Assembly (NCBI GenBank): GCA_005405945.1
Contig: BJHW01000002.1
Coordinates: 2,399,183-2,463,182, forward strand
Source of the DNA: Streptomyces violaceusniger
GTDB lineage: Bacteria; Actinomycetota; Actinomycetes; Streptomycetales; Streptomycetaceae
Direction: 5' to 3'
Length of the DNA: 64,000 nucleotides
Of this stretch, positions 17,509 through 25,443 are shown piece after piece (the stretch's first letter is position 1; each line of letters opens with the position of its first letter). Under the pieces are notes generated by a model that worked only from the letters and a program-made list of their open reading frames with translations, was not told the origin of the DNA and did no database searches. Made by a program: the position numbers and the translations under genes.

Positions 17509-18510
17509 ATGATGCGTCTGGCCCGCTTCTTCGAAGGCTGGAATCCCGAGCAGGCTCAGCGGTGGTTTCACGATGCCGCTGAGATCACCCCGGACAACAC
17601 CGACACCTACACCAAGAGCTGGCGGGTGTGGGAACGGTTCTGCGCCGTCACCGAGCTGCCGGAGCTGGAGGGCTCCCGCGGCGCGCTGGTGGCGTTCGTG
17701 ACGTGGATGCTGCGCCAGGGTCGGCAGAACGGCACGGGCTACGCCCCCACCTCGGCGTCCACCCACCTGGCGGCCGCCGTCGTCGGACTGCGCCAGCGCG
17801 GCGTGCAGGTCTCCGGCGACGACCAGGCCGCGGCCCGCGCCGCCCTGGAGGGCCTGGCCGTCAAACTCCTCCAGGCCGGGGAACGGCGCGGCCGCGGACA
17901 GGCGGTCGGCGCCGACATCGACGGACTGCGCGCCATCGCCCGCTCCTGCCCCGACACCCTCACCGGCGACCGGGACAAGGCGTTGGTGCTCACCGGCTTC
18001 CACTACGCCAGGCGCAGCCAGGACCCGGCCGGGCTGCTCACCGGCGACGTCACCCTGCACCCGCGCGGCCTGGTCGTCGCCGTGCTCACCGGCAAGACCA
18101 AGCACTCGGTGCGCAACGCCAAGATCCGGTACGCCGACGATCCCGAGATCTGCCCGGTGCGGGCCTGGACCGCGTACCGCACCCGCCTGGTCGCCGAGCA
18201 CGGCCAGCGATGGGCCGACCCGTCGACGCCGGCGTTCGTCGGCATCGACCAGTGGGGCCACGTCACCGGCGGCATGGGCCCCGACTCGGTCACCCGCGCC
18301 GTCAAACGCATCTCCCAACGGGCCGGGGTGCCGATCCACTGGACCGGGCACTCCCTGTGCATCGGCCTGGCCTCCGTCGGCCGCACCAAGGGCAAGGACG
18401 CCATCGCCATCGCCGACCAGGGCGGCTGGGCCCGCCACTCCCGCTCCATGCTCATCTACATGCAGCGCGACGACGGATGGGACGACAACGCCTCCGCCGG
18501 CCTCACCTGA
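17509..18510 (+). CDS. Tyrosine recombinase with altered catalytic motif
   Basis: 333 residues with the integrase layout: core-binding N-terminal domain (WRVWERFCAVTELPELEG) and catalytic domain with Arg I (GFHYARRSQDPAGLL) and the nucleophile Tyr (LIYMQRDDGWDD, Y317). In the usual HxxR box the sequence is GHSLCIGLAS: the second Arg is replaced by Cys (codon TGC at 18358-18360, residue 284). A single C-to-T change from CGC explains it. Loss of this Arg normally abolishes strand exchange, so the protein is probably inactive or regulatory. Start is uncertain (ATGATG at 17509); no strong Shine-Dalgarno sequence. Confidence 0.75.
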   Translation: MMRLARFFEGWNPEQAQRWFHDAAEITPDNTDTYTKSWRVWERFCAVTELPELEGSRGALVAFVTWMLRQGRQNGTGYAPTSASTHLAAAVVGLRQRGVQVSGDDQAAARAALEGLAVKLLQAGERRGRGQAVGADIDGLRAIARSCPDTLTGDRDKALVLTGFHYARRSQDPAGLLTGDVTLHPRGLVVAVLTGKTKHSVRNAKIRYADDPEICPVRAWTAYRTRLVAEHGQRWADPSTPAFVGIDQWGHVTGGMGPDSVTRAVKRISQRAGVPIHWTGHSLCIGLASVGRTKGKDAIAIADQGGWARHSRSMLIYMQRDDGWDDNASAGLT

Positions 18511-18596
18511 CGCCTACCGGAGGACGCAGACCAGCCTCGGTTGCTCCTGGTCGATCCAACGGATCAGCCGAGGCCAGCGGATGACCTGAGCGGGTA

Positions 18597-19379
18597 TCAA
18601 TGTGCGCAGGGCTTGGGGTGGTCCAGGTATTTCCAGCTGTCGGGGCCCACCTGCCCGTCCACCTTGATCCCCGTGCATTTCTGCATGGTCTCCACGGCCT
18701 TGAGCGTGTCAGGCCCGAATACGCCGTCGATCTCCAGGGGATAGCCGTAGACGTGGTCCAGCAGGCACTGAATCTGCTTCACATCCGGTCCCTTCATGCC
18801 TTCCATGAGGATGCGGGTGCGGCCGGATTCGTACGAGCATGCGGTGGGCGTCGCCTGGTGGCTGGGAGCCGTCTGGGCCTTCTGGGCTTTGTCGCTCTGG
18901 GCGTCTGCCCCTGCCGTCTGGGTCTTGTCGCCCTTGGCGTCTGCATCGTCCGTAAACGGTTGTACGGCCCAGAACGCGATGAGGACCAGGACGGGAACCG
19001 GGACGAGAAGCAGCCACAGCCTCCGGCGGCGCAGCGGGGCCAGTCCGCTCAGCCAGTTCTTGGCCCGTGTGGATTCGTCCGTCGGTTCCGCGGGTGCGGC
19101 GGCCGTGACCTGAAGCTGGCGGGCCTTGTCTGCCTGGTCCCACAGCTGAAGCAGAGGCGCGTCCTCGAGGTGGTGCCGGGCGCATAACTGGGCCACGGCT
19201 GCGCGCGGCGGGAACGCCTTCCCATTGAGGACCCGGTGCCAGGAGGCACGTGCATAGCCGGTGCCGTGAGCCATGGCGTCCAGTGACAGGCCTTTGGCGT
19301 GCTTGAGCCGGACCAGCTCCTGGCACAGCGCGCGAACTTCCGGAAGTGAGTCCGGGGCTGGGCTCGGTATGGGGCCCAT
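18597..19379 (-). CDS. HTH-transmembrane-peptidoglycan-binding protein
   Basis: 260 residues from the ATG at 19379 (GGAGG eight bases upstream). Cytoplasmic part: an XRE-like helix-turn-helix (GLSLDAMAHGTGYARASWHR, residues about 28-60). Then one membrane helix (RLWLLLVPVPVLVLIAFWAV, about 122-142), a low-complexity linker and an external PG_binding_1 domain (GPDVKQIQCLLDHVYGYPLE, IDGVFGPDTLKAVETMQ) with two Cys residues that could pair. The layout suggests a one-component sensor tying cell-wall binding to DNA binding. It is divergent from the CHAP hydrolase gene at 19616, with 236 bases between the starts, so it may control that gene. Confidence 0.8.
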   Translation of the reverse strand: MGPIPSPAPDSLPEVRALCQELVRLKHAKGLSLDAMAHGTGYARASWHRVLNGKAFPPRAAVAQLCARHHLEDAPLLQLWDQADKARQLQVTAAAPAEPTDESTRAKNWLSGLAPLRRRRLWLLLVPVPVLVLIAFWAVQPFTDDADAKGDKTQTAGADAQSDKAQKAQTAPSHQATPTACSYESGRTRILMEGMKGPDVKQIQCLLDHVYGYPLEIDGVFGPDTLKAVETMQKCTGIKVDGQVGPDSWKYLDHPKPCAH

Positions 19380-19615
19380 AGCTGTTCCTCCGTGCGTCTC
19401 AGTGTGTCTCTTTCCGCAGGCCAGCGGCGTATGGGACTCAGCGAGACGACGCGGCACGAAGCGGGACGGGATCAGGCTAGCGAAGGGACGGCGGAGGGTG
19501 CATGGTCATCTCAGCAGCGCCTCACGCCGCTGCTTTCCGAAGCGCTCTTCTTCCCCTCCTTTGGCCTGCCCTCAGTCGTGGTGGCCCGGGGCGGGGGCCG
19601 ATGAAAGGAACATTT

Positions 19616-20539
19616 GTGCGTACGTCTCTCCTGCGGCGGTCGGCGGTCGCCGTCCTCGGTGCCTTGGTGGCTACCGTCGCGGCTGGCAACCTCCTGTCCG
19701 GCCCGGGCACCGCATCGGCGGCTCCGGCCGCCGAAAGCCAGTCGGTCCGGCTCCACAACGTCCGGCTGGCGCAGACCGACCTGAACGGTCTGGCCTATCC
19801 CGCGGGCAGGGTCGACGGGATCAGCGGCCCCCGTACGAAGGCGGCAGCCCGCACGTTCCAGAGCGACCGATGTCTGAGCGTCGACGGCATCGTCGGGCCG
19901 CAGACCCTCGGCAGTCTCAAGGATGTGGTCAAGAAGGTCCAGGCCAAGGCGGGAGCTGCCCCCAACGGCCTGTACGGGCCTTCCACGGCGAACGCCGTCA
20001 AGGCCTACCAGCGCAAGCACCAGCTGGCGGTGGACGGCATTGCCGGGCCCGACACGATGAAGTCGATGGGCATCGCCCGGACCGTCTCAAGCTGCAAGGC
20101 CACCGACGGGATCCGCTCCCGGGTCGTCCAGGCTGCCAGGGGCCAGCTGGGCACCAGGGAGAACGCAAGCAATTGCGTTCCGGGCAAGCCCTACAGCATC
20201 TGCGACAGCTGGTGCGCCGCCTTCGCGACCTGGGTCTGGCGTCAGGCCGGCGCGCAGATCCCCTCGATCAACCTCGTACCGGGCGTTTACGACTGGGCGG
20301 TCAGCCACCACAAGTGGGCGGGACCCAGCCAGCTGGCATCCGCCAAGCCCGGCGACCTGATCATCTACGGCAGCGCCTCCAACCGCTACCACATCGGCGT
20401 CGTCGAGCGGGCCAACGGCAGCACCGCCAGCGTCATCTCCGGCAACACCTCCGACCCCAGCGGCTCCGGCCGGGACGGCGTGTACGCCAAGAGCCTCTCG
20501 CTGACCACCCAGAACTTCTACGGCCTGGTGCGCCTGTAG
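19616..20539 (+). CDS. Secreted PG-binding CHAP-domain cell-wall hydrolase
   Basis: 307 residues starting at a GTG (19616) with AAAGGA six bases upstream; the ATG at 19601 overlaps this Shine-Dalgarno sequence and is less likely. Signal peptide (RRSAVAVLGALVATVAAGNL ... ASA), two PG_binding_1 repeats (about residues 50-95 and 105-150, each with a VDGI.GP motif) and a C-terminal CHAP domain with the nucleophile Cys (DSWCAAFATWVW, C200) and His (RYHIGVVERA, H259). Predicted amidase or endopeptidase acting on peptidoglycan outside the cell. The C-terminal GNTSDPSGSGRDGVY is typical of CHAP enzymes. Confidence 0.9.
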   Translation: MRTSLLRRSAVAVLGALVATVAAGNLLSGPGTASAAPAAESQSVRLHNVRLAQTDLNGLAYPAGRVDGISGPRTKAAARTFQSDRCLSVDGIVGPQTLGSLKDVVKKVQAKAGAAPNGLYGPSTANAVKAYQRKHQLAVDGIAGPDTMKSMGIARTVSSCKATDGIRSRVVQAARGQLGTRENASNCVPGKPYSICDSWCAAFATWVWRQAGAQIPSINLVPGVYDWAVSHHKWAGPSQLASAKPGDLIIYGSASNRYHIGVVERANGSTASVISGNTSDPSGSGRDGVYAKSLSLTTQNFYGLVRL

Positions 20540-20742
20540 CCACCGTGATCACCCGGTGCCGCCAGCCTTGACGACAACGGGGCGGCGTGAGGGGCCGCTG
20601 GGGTGCGCTGCTTCCTGGAGCAGTCCTGCGGCTCTCCGCCCTCGCGGGCCCTGCAGAGGGCGCAGCCCGGCGATGGCAGGCGGACCTGTCACCGGACCCG
20701 ATTCGCAATCCAACCGACGTATCTACGGGAGGGGAACATCCC

Positions 20743-21630
20743 ATGACACTGCTCAAGAAAATCATGCTCGGCGCTTCAGCGCTTGCGCTTGGCTGCGGGT
20801 TACTCGCGGCAACCCCCGCGCAGGCGGCGGCCAACGGCCAGCAGATCTCCTTCTGCTCGCAGGACCCGTCAGTGAGCGGCACGCCCGGCGGCTACGCGGT
20901 AGCGACGGGCACCAACCAGAACGGCGAGGTGGTGACCACCGGCAAGATCGCGCTCAGGGGCGGTGGGAATTGCGAGAACCTGCCGAACTGGTGGTACCAG
21001 GGCAGCATCAACATCGAGTGGCACGACTACACCGGCCAGGTAGTCACCGTCACCCAGTGCGCGGTGCCGAAGGTCAAACGTGATAACTGGATCAACTGCG
21101 ATGACATCCCGGTTCATGACCAGCTGGTCGCCTGGCTGCACCAGGAGATCAGCAAGAACGTGCGAAGCGATGTCTTCAAGTCCATCCAGAGGAAATACCG
21201 AATGGGCGGGTTTCCCAAGCAGCTGGCCCTGGCCCAGTGGGCCCTTATGGTGAGGCCGCACGGTCCGTGGGACCATAAGGAATACCTCGCAGACAGGTTC
21301 CGTGGACGGGCGTACGAATTTGACCAGAGTCGCGGCGCCTATTACTTCCAGTGGGGTTACACGGGATACCTGCTCTCGCACGACTTCTGGTCTAACTTCC
21401 ACTACGGATATGTCGGGCGCAGTGCGGGCATCGACGCTAAAGAATTGCGCACGGGCCAGTCGCTGCCTGGAGCGGGCAAGACCGACGCTGGCGACAGGCT
21501 GAGCGTCGACATAGGGATCGCCTTCTACGAGAAATACGGCTCCGGAGAGACACCAGAAAGGATCGCCGACTTCTTGACCCAGTACACGTATCCGCTGATC
21601 ACGACAGGGGTGGCCAAGCCCACCCCCTGA
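20743..21630 (+). CDS. Secreted protein with toxin-44-like C-terminal domain
   Basis: 295 residues from the ATG at 20743 (GGAGGGG upstream). Signal peptide (KKIMLGASALALGCGLLAAT ... AQA), then a beta-rich N-terminal part with Cys residues, then a C-terminal region with the pattern of polymorphic toxin type 44 domains: MVRPHGPWDHKEYL, NFHYGYVGRSAGID, DRLSVDIGIAFYEKYG. Toxin-44 domains are found at the C-termini of bacterial exported toxins. No immunity gene is obvious next to it: downstream is a minus-strand membrane protein. The assignment is by motif pattern and should be checked by profile search. Confidence 0.6.
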   Translation: MTLLKKIMLGASALALGCGLLAATPAQAAANGQQISFCSQDPSVSGTPGGYAVATGTNQNGEVVTTGKIALRGGGNCENLPNWWYQGSINIEWHDYTGQVVTVTQCAVPKVKRDNWINCDDIPVHDQLVAWLHQEISKNVRSDVFKSIQRKYRMGGFPKQLALAQWALMVRPHGPWDHKEYLADRFRGRAYEFDQSRGAYYFQWGYTGYLLSHDFWSNFHYGYVGRSAGIDAKELRTGQSLPGAGKTDAGDRLSVDIGIAFYEKYGSGETPERIADFLTQYTYPLITTGVAKPTP

Positions 21631-21703
21631 TAGAACAATCCGACGCGGTCCTGGGGTGTATTGGTTCACCCCGGGGCCGCAGCATATGCGGTGGCAGCTT
21701 GGT

Positions 21704-22597
21704 TCATCTCGCCGACTGGAAGACTGTCTCGCTATCAGGTTCTCTCCGCCGTGCTTCCACAACACCATCAAGTGGGAAGTCCTCCGGGTGTCCGCGTTGC
21801 GGCTGGCGCACGCGCCCTACGAGGAACTGCGGCGACCAGCCAGGGACGTCACCGCAACGCCGATCCGGTCGATGGAACGGTCCGGGACACGGCAAACTCG
21901 GGCCAGATGGAAGGGGAAGCATGAGTGCACAGCCGTTTTTTGCATGCGGTGGCGGTCTCGAGGTCCTTCCACTCCGGATGCCGCTGGTGACACCGAATCC
22001 CAGGAGTTTGGCGGACGGTGGCGCTAAGGAGGGAGGGACACGCTGTACCTGTAGGGGTGGCCACCCCAGGCGCGTTAGTGAACTCGACCCAGTAGTCTCA
22101 ACTCGGACACAAGGGGGCAAGTGGCTCACTGGTGGTTCGGGGAGGTCACCGCACCCTCCAGGAATCACGAACGATGGCACGGAGGTGACCTTCGTCCGTT
22201 CGACGACCTCGACGCGGATCCGCTTGAGCACGACATCGTCGCTCAAGGAACTGCGCACCACCAGATCAAGCTCCTCGATCAGGCGGTCAGCCCCAATCTT
22301 GTGCAAGCCCGCCTCGAACCTGTCCCAGTGCTCGATCATGGCTTGCTCGTTGCCATCGGTCATCTCATCAACCTTCCGTTGTATGTCAGCCACGGAAAGC
22401 TGGCTGGGCAGCGCGTAGAGAGGAGGACAACTTAAGGGATCAGCGCGGACAGTAAGCGGTGCGGGCGGCGCATCGTCACCGATGCCCTGGTCGAGCCGAG
22501 TCACGAACTGCGTGGCTAGCGCGGCTCCCAACGCTGTCAGGAACGTTCCCGTTCCCACCAGGACCCGTCGCCGCGAACGCCAGGCTCGTTGCCGCAT
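21704..22597 (-). CDS. Membrane-anchored hypothetical protein, C-terminus uncertain
   Basis: From an ATG at 22597 the protein reads MRQRAWRSRRRVLVGTGTFL with one N-terminal membrane helix (about residues 10-32), then an external helical part (LSVADIQRKVDEMTDGNEQA, then IEELDLVVRSSLSDDVVLKR). Beyond about 22110 the frame turns into Pro/Arg-rich sequence with low coding character, so a frameshift or truncation near there is likely. The reading frame extends upstream to 22783 through an acidic, Ala/Pro-rich stretch and the start could be there. No family recognised. Divergent to the Cys-rich gene at 22798. Confidence 0.45.
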   Translation of the reverse strand: MRQRAWRSRRRVLVGTGTFLTALGAALATQFVTRLDQGIGDDAPPAPLTVRADPLSCPPLYALPSQLSVADIQRKVDEMTDGNEQAMIEHWDRFEAGLHKIGADRLIEELDLVVRSSLSDDVVLKRIRVEVVERTKVTSVPSFVIPGGCGDLPEPPVSHLPPCVRVETTGSSSLTRLGWPPLQVQRVPPSLAPPSAKLLGFGVTSGIRSGRTSRPPPHAKNGCALMLPLPSGPSLPCPGPFHRPDRRCGDVPGWSPQFLVGRVRQPQRGHPEDFPLDGVVEARRREPDSETVFQSAR

Positions 22598-22797
22598 CCC
22601 CGCCGATCGCTGATTTTGCCCGGGCTCTCCTGCTGCAGGAGTTGTCAGGTCATCGTCGCCATCGGCTGGGGTCGTGTCGCCGGCCGATGACGAAGGCGCA
22701 GCTGAGTCGATGGCATCGGCCAGGACCTGATCACGGCCGCGGCGCACATGGCCGGGCAGCGCCCGCTCGCCTCCGCCCACCATGCCGGGAGCGCCGC

Positions 22798-23685
22798 GTG
22801 ATCGTGCACCGCAACAGCAACCAGCCCATCGTCCGGTGTGATCAGTGCCCTGGCCGGCCCATCCTCGCCACGCACCGCGCGGACACCGACACCCGTAAAT
22901 GTGTGCGCTGCCAGGGCGATCACCGGTGGCTTTCCCAGCCGCACCCGGAGGACCATCTGTGCGAGGTCTGCCGACGCGAGTGCCCTGTGTGCCAGTCGGC
23001 CACCGACCAGGAGGAAGGCGGCCTCTGCCGCGCCTGCTCCGCTGCTGATCCGGTTCGTGCTGTCCTGGCCGGGCTTCCGGACAAGCTGCTCCGTGCTTGC
23101 GGGGGCGGCGTGCCTCCCGCGGTCTTGCAGACCGTGCGCAATGAACTGCTCCGCCAGCCCGCCGCGCGTCTCACCGCGCGGATCGAGCGACGCTGGTTGA
23201 CCACCTGGGCCAACCGGCCCCTCGAACGCAAAGCTGACGCGGACAACGACGGGTACCGGCCCGACGACGTCGCGGTGTGGCTGCTGGCCCCCACGCCGTG
23301 CGCCGGCCGGTGTGAAGACGGCTGGCACCCCGCCCCGCCCGACCGGCCGACCGACGACGATCAGCCGTGCCCCGTCTGCCGCGGCGGATGGCTCCTGCCC
23401 GGCCATGGACCCGAACCCCACAACCACGACGACAACCGACCCAACGACTACCAGGCGCAGACCGCGCCCACGGCCGCCAACCGCACTCCGGCCCAAGCGG
23501 TGGCCTACCGGCCACCCCACCGTGAATGCGACGGCCGGGGCGGCACCTGCGGCCGACCCGTCGCCGACCCCTACACCCAGTGCCCCACGTGCATGGGCTG
23601 GCCCCGCTGCACCTGCGGCGTCTTCTACGATCCCGGTCGGGGCGATGCGTGCCCTACCTGCCGCACAGGAGCACCAGCCAGGTGA
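22798..23685 (+). CDS. Cys-rich, multiple zinc-ribbon-like protein
   Basis: 295 residues from a GTG at 22798 (GGGAG upstream). At least seven CxxC pairs are visible: CDQC, CVRC, CEVCRRECPVC, CRAC, CPVC, CPTC, and CTCG...CPTC near the end. The central part is helical (LPDKLLRACGGGVPPAVLQT, then ARLTARIERRWLTTWANRPL). Proteins of this layout occur in actinomycete integrative elements and plasmids, but I know no function. Multiple Zn2+ sites are expected, and a nucleic-acid-binding or scaffold role is plausible. The frame is intact. Confidence 0.6.
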   Translation: MIVHRNSNQPIVRCDQCPGRPILATHRADTDTRKCVRCQGDHRWLSQPHPEDHLCEVCRRECPVCQSATDQEEGGLCRACSAADPVRAVLAGLPDKLLRACGGGVPPAVLQTVRNELLRQPAARLTARIERRWLTTWANRPLERKADADNDGYRPDDVAVWLLAPTPCAGRCEDGWHPAPPDRPTDDDQPCPVCRGGWLLPGHGPEPHNHDDNRPNDYQAQTAPTAANRTPAQAVAYRPPHRECDGRGGTCGRPVADPYTQCPTCMGWPRCTCGVFYDPGRGDACPTCRTGAPAR

Positions 23686-23875
23686 AACCAGGCAGTCTGC
23701 GAGGCTCGCCGGCTCTGATGGCCATAGCCGGCCGGCTCACGCAGCACTCGCCCATCCACGCAGAGGAAGAGCTCACCCCCGTCGCCACCGAGGAGAGGGT
23801 GCGGCCTTGGTAGCCGGGCTCGGATTCGCTGTCACCAGGCGCGATCGCGGCCGTCCGGAGCACCAGCCCCGTCGT

Positions 23876-23908
23876 GGGTTCCTTCACCCTCATGGGGTGA
23901 AGGAACCC
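23876..23908. terminator. Bidirectional terminator hairpin
   Basis: A 14-bp perfect stem (GGGTTCCTTCACCC / GGGTGAAGGAACCC) with a 5-base loop in the 415-base space between two convergent genes (ends at 23685 and 24101). Apart from this hairpin the interval 23686-24100 holds no convincing gene. Confidence 0.7.
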
Positions 23909-24100
23909 CTTCGCCGTATCGGCCTTGGGCGAGTTGTACAGCTCAGCGAAGAGCCCACCAAGATCTATGAGTGTCTGCCAGTCGCCTTCTCGCGACTCCG
24001 GTCGCCGTGCGCGGCGACCTCAAGGTTGCACGAAGGTAGGCCGGCCTTCGGCACGACTCCGCCTAGCGCCCCGGCCAACTGCTCCTGGTGCGGGGTGAGG

Positions 24101-24751
24101 TCACCAACGTGTCAGGTCCACCACAGCGGTGCAGTGCGGGTCGATGTCGTCCTGACCTCGGCGTTCCTCTTCGGTCAGCAAGGAGGGCAGAGCCGCGAGC
24201 AGTGCGGTGACGGCTCCCGACGGTCGTACGTCGGCGGCGATTACGTCGATGTCGTCCTCGCGATCCGTGTACAGACGCAGCCGGTCGGGGCCTTGGAAGA
24301 GGAAGCCGCGCAGGCGTGGGTCGGGTGCATGTTCGGTGTAGGGGTCGACGAGGGTGCTCAGGATGAGGAAGGCGTCGTCGTCGGGTTGGGGCGGTGCATG
24401 CTTGAGCGTGGTCACGTCGACCTGGACCAAGGGCATGTCCATCAGGGTGCGGATGCGGCTGCTGGAGTGGATGTGGGTGCCGGTGTGCAGGGCCCGCAGA
24501 ATGCCGAGAACGTCGTGAGGCCCGTACAACTCCTCGGAGTTCGCTACGCGCAGGGGGAGCTCCCAGGCAGTCCGCTCGCCGGTGGTGGTGTCGAGGGGGC
24601 CGGTGACGATACGGATGGCCTCGAGGGTGGGCGGTGCGGGCAGCACGCCGCGGACGAACTGGTCGCCGCCCAGGGGTTGGTGGAAATGATGGAGCAGCAG
24701 GCGGGTGATGTCCGCCTGCTGCTCCGCGATGTCTTCATGCAGGGATGTCAC
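24101..24751 (-). CDS. Hypothetical cytoplasmic protein
   Basis: 216 residues from the ATG at 24751, single frame, acidic, without signal peptide or membrane helix. Sequence features: ITRLLLHHFHQPLGGDQFVR, a central region LRTLHTGTHIHS-like (ALHTGTHIHSSSRIRTLMD), and an acidic end. No recognised domain. It lies 12 bases downstream of the secreted protein at 24764 on the same strand, so the two are probably one operon; a cytoplasmic partner for an exported protein is conceivable. Confidence 0.6.
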   Translation of the reverse strand: MTSLHEDIAEQQADITRLLLHHFHQPLGGDQFVRGVLPAPPTLEAIRIVTGPLDTTTGERTAWELPLRVANSEELYGPHDVLGILRALHTGTHIHSSSRIRTLMDMPLVQVDVTTLKHAPPQPDDDAFLILSTLVDPYTEHAPDPRLRGFLFQGPDRLRLYTDREDDIDVIAADVRPSGAVTALLAALPSLLTEEERRGQDDIDPHCTAVVDLTRW

Positions 24752-24763
24752 GGGTCAACGATG

Positions 24764-25207
24764 TCACTCGTTGAGCCAGTTCGGGCACTTGTTCAGGCCC
24801 TTGCAGTAGGCGGTGATGACGCCGATCTTCTGGCCGCGGCCGGCGTCGTAGCGTCCGTCGGCGCTCTTGCGGGCGTACTGGGCGATGACGATGACCTTCA
24901 CGCGGCGGCTGCCATTCCAGGCGTAGGCCCAGTACTCGAGGCGGGCGCCGTTCACCTTGTCGGGCTTGCCATCGATGGCGGCGTTGACGATCCGGCACTT
25001 CTTGATGTTGTGGCGGCCGGAGAAGTGCTTCCAGCCCAGTTCACTGTTGCCGACACGGGTGGGGACCACCCTGTCGTCCCAGTCCTTCTGCCTGCACTTG
25101 ACGGACTTGTCCCAGGCCGGTCCGGCATGTGCGGGCGTGACCAGGCCACCGGTGAGAAGAGCGGTTGCCGCGATGGCCGTGGCAACCCCCGTTGCGATCT
25201 TCTTCAT
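24764..25207 (-). CDS. Small secreted protein of unknown function
   Basis: 147 residues: MKKIATGVATAIAATALLTG with cleavage at about AHA, then a basic mature domain with four Cys (VKCRQKDW, IKKCRIVN, AYCKGLNKCPNW). High Lys/Arg and Trp/Tyr content and the predicted disulfides suggest a compact extracellular protein. No family recognised. First gene of a likely two-gene operon with the downstream cytoplasmic protein (12-base gap). Confidence 0.65.
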   Translation of the reverse strand: MKKIATGVATAIAATALLTGGLVTPAHAGPAWDKSVKCRQKDWDDRVVPTRVGNSELGWKHFSGRHNIKKCRIVNAAIDGKPDKVNGARLEYWAYAWNGSRRVKVIVIAQYARKSADGRYDAGRGQKIGVITAYCKGLNKCPNWLNE

Positions 25208-25443
25208 GACACGACCATGCCACGCACTGTCACCTCACATCACTCGATTTTCACGACAAGTAATCTTTTCGGCCATGCTTTCGATACGTGCGTGTCGCGG
25301 CTTGCCCCTCCCCCTCGGCGGCCTCCCGGAGGGGCTGCTGGGGCGTCTGTGACGGCTGTTTCGGGTGGGTCGCGTTGCACCCCAATTCCCTCGCTCGCCC
25401 AGCTCGCCATCCGTGTTGGCCTTCCCGTCAGGCAGGTGTGGTC

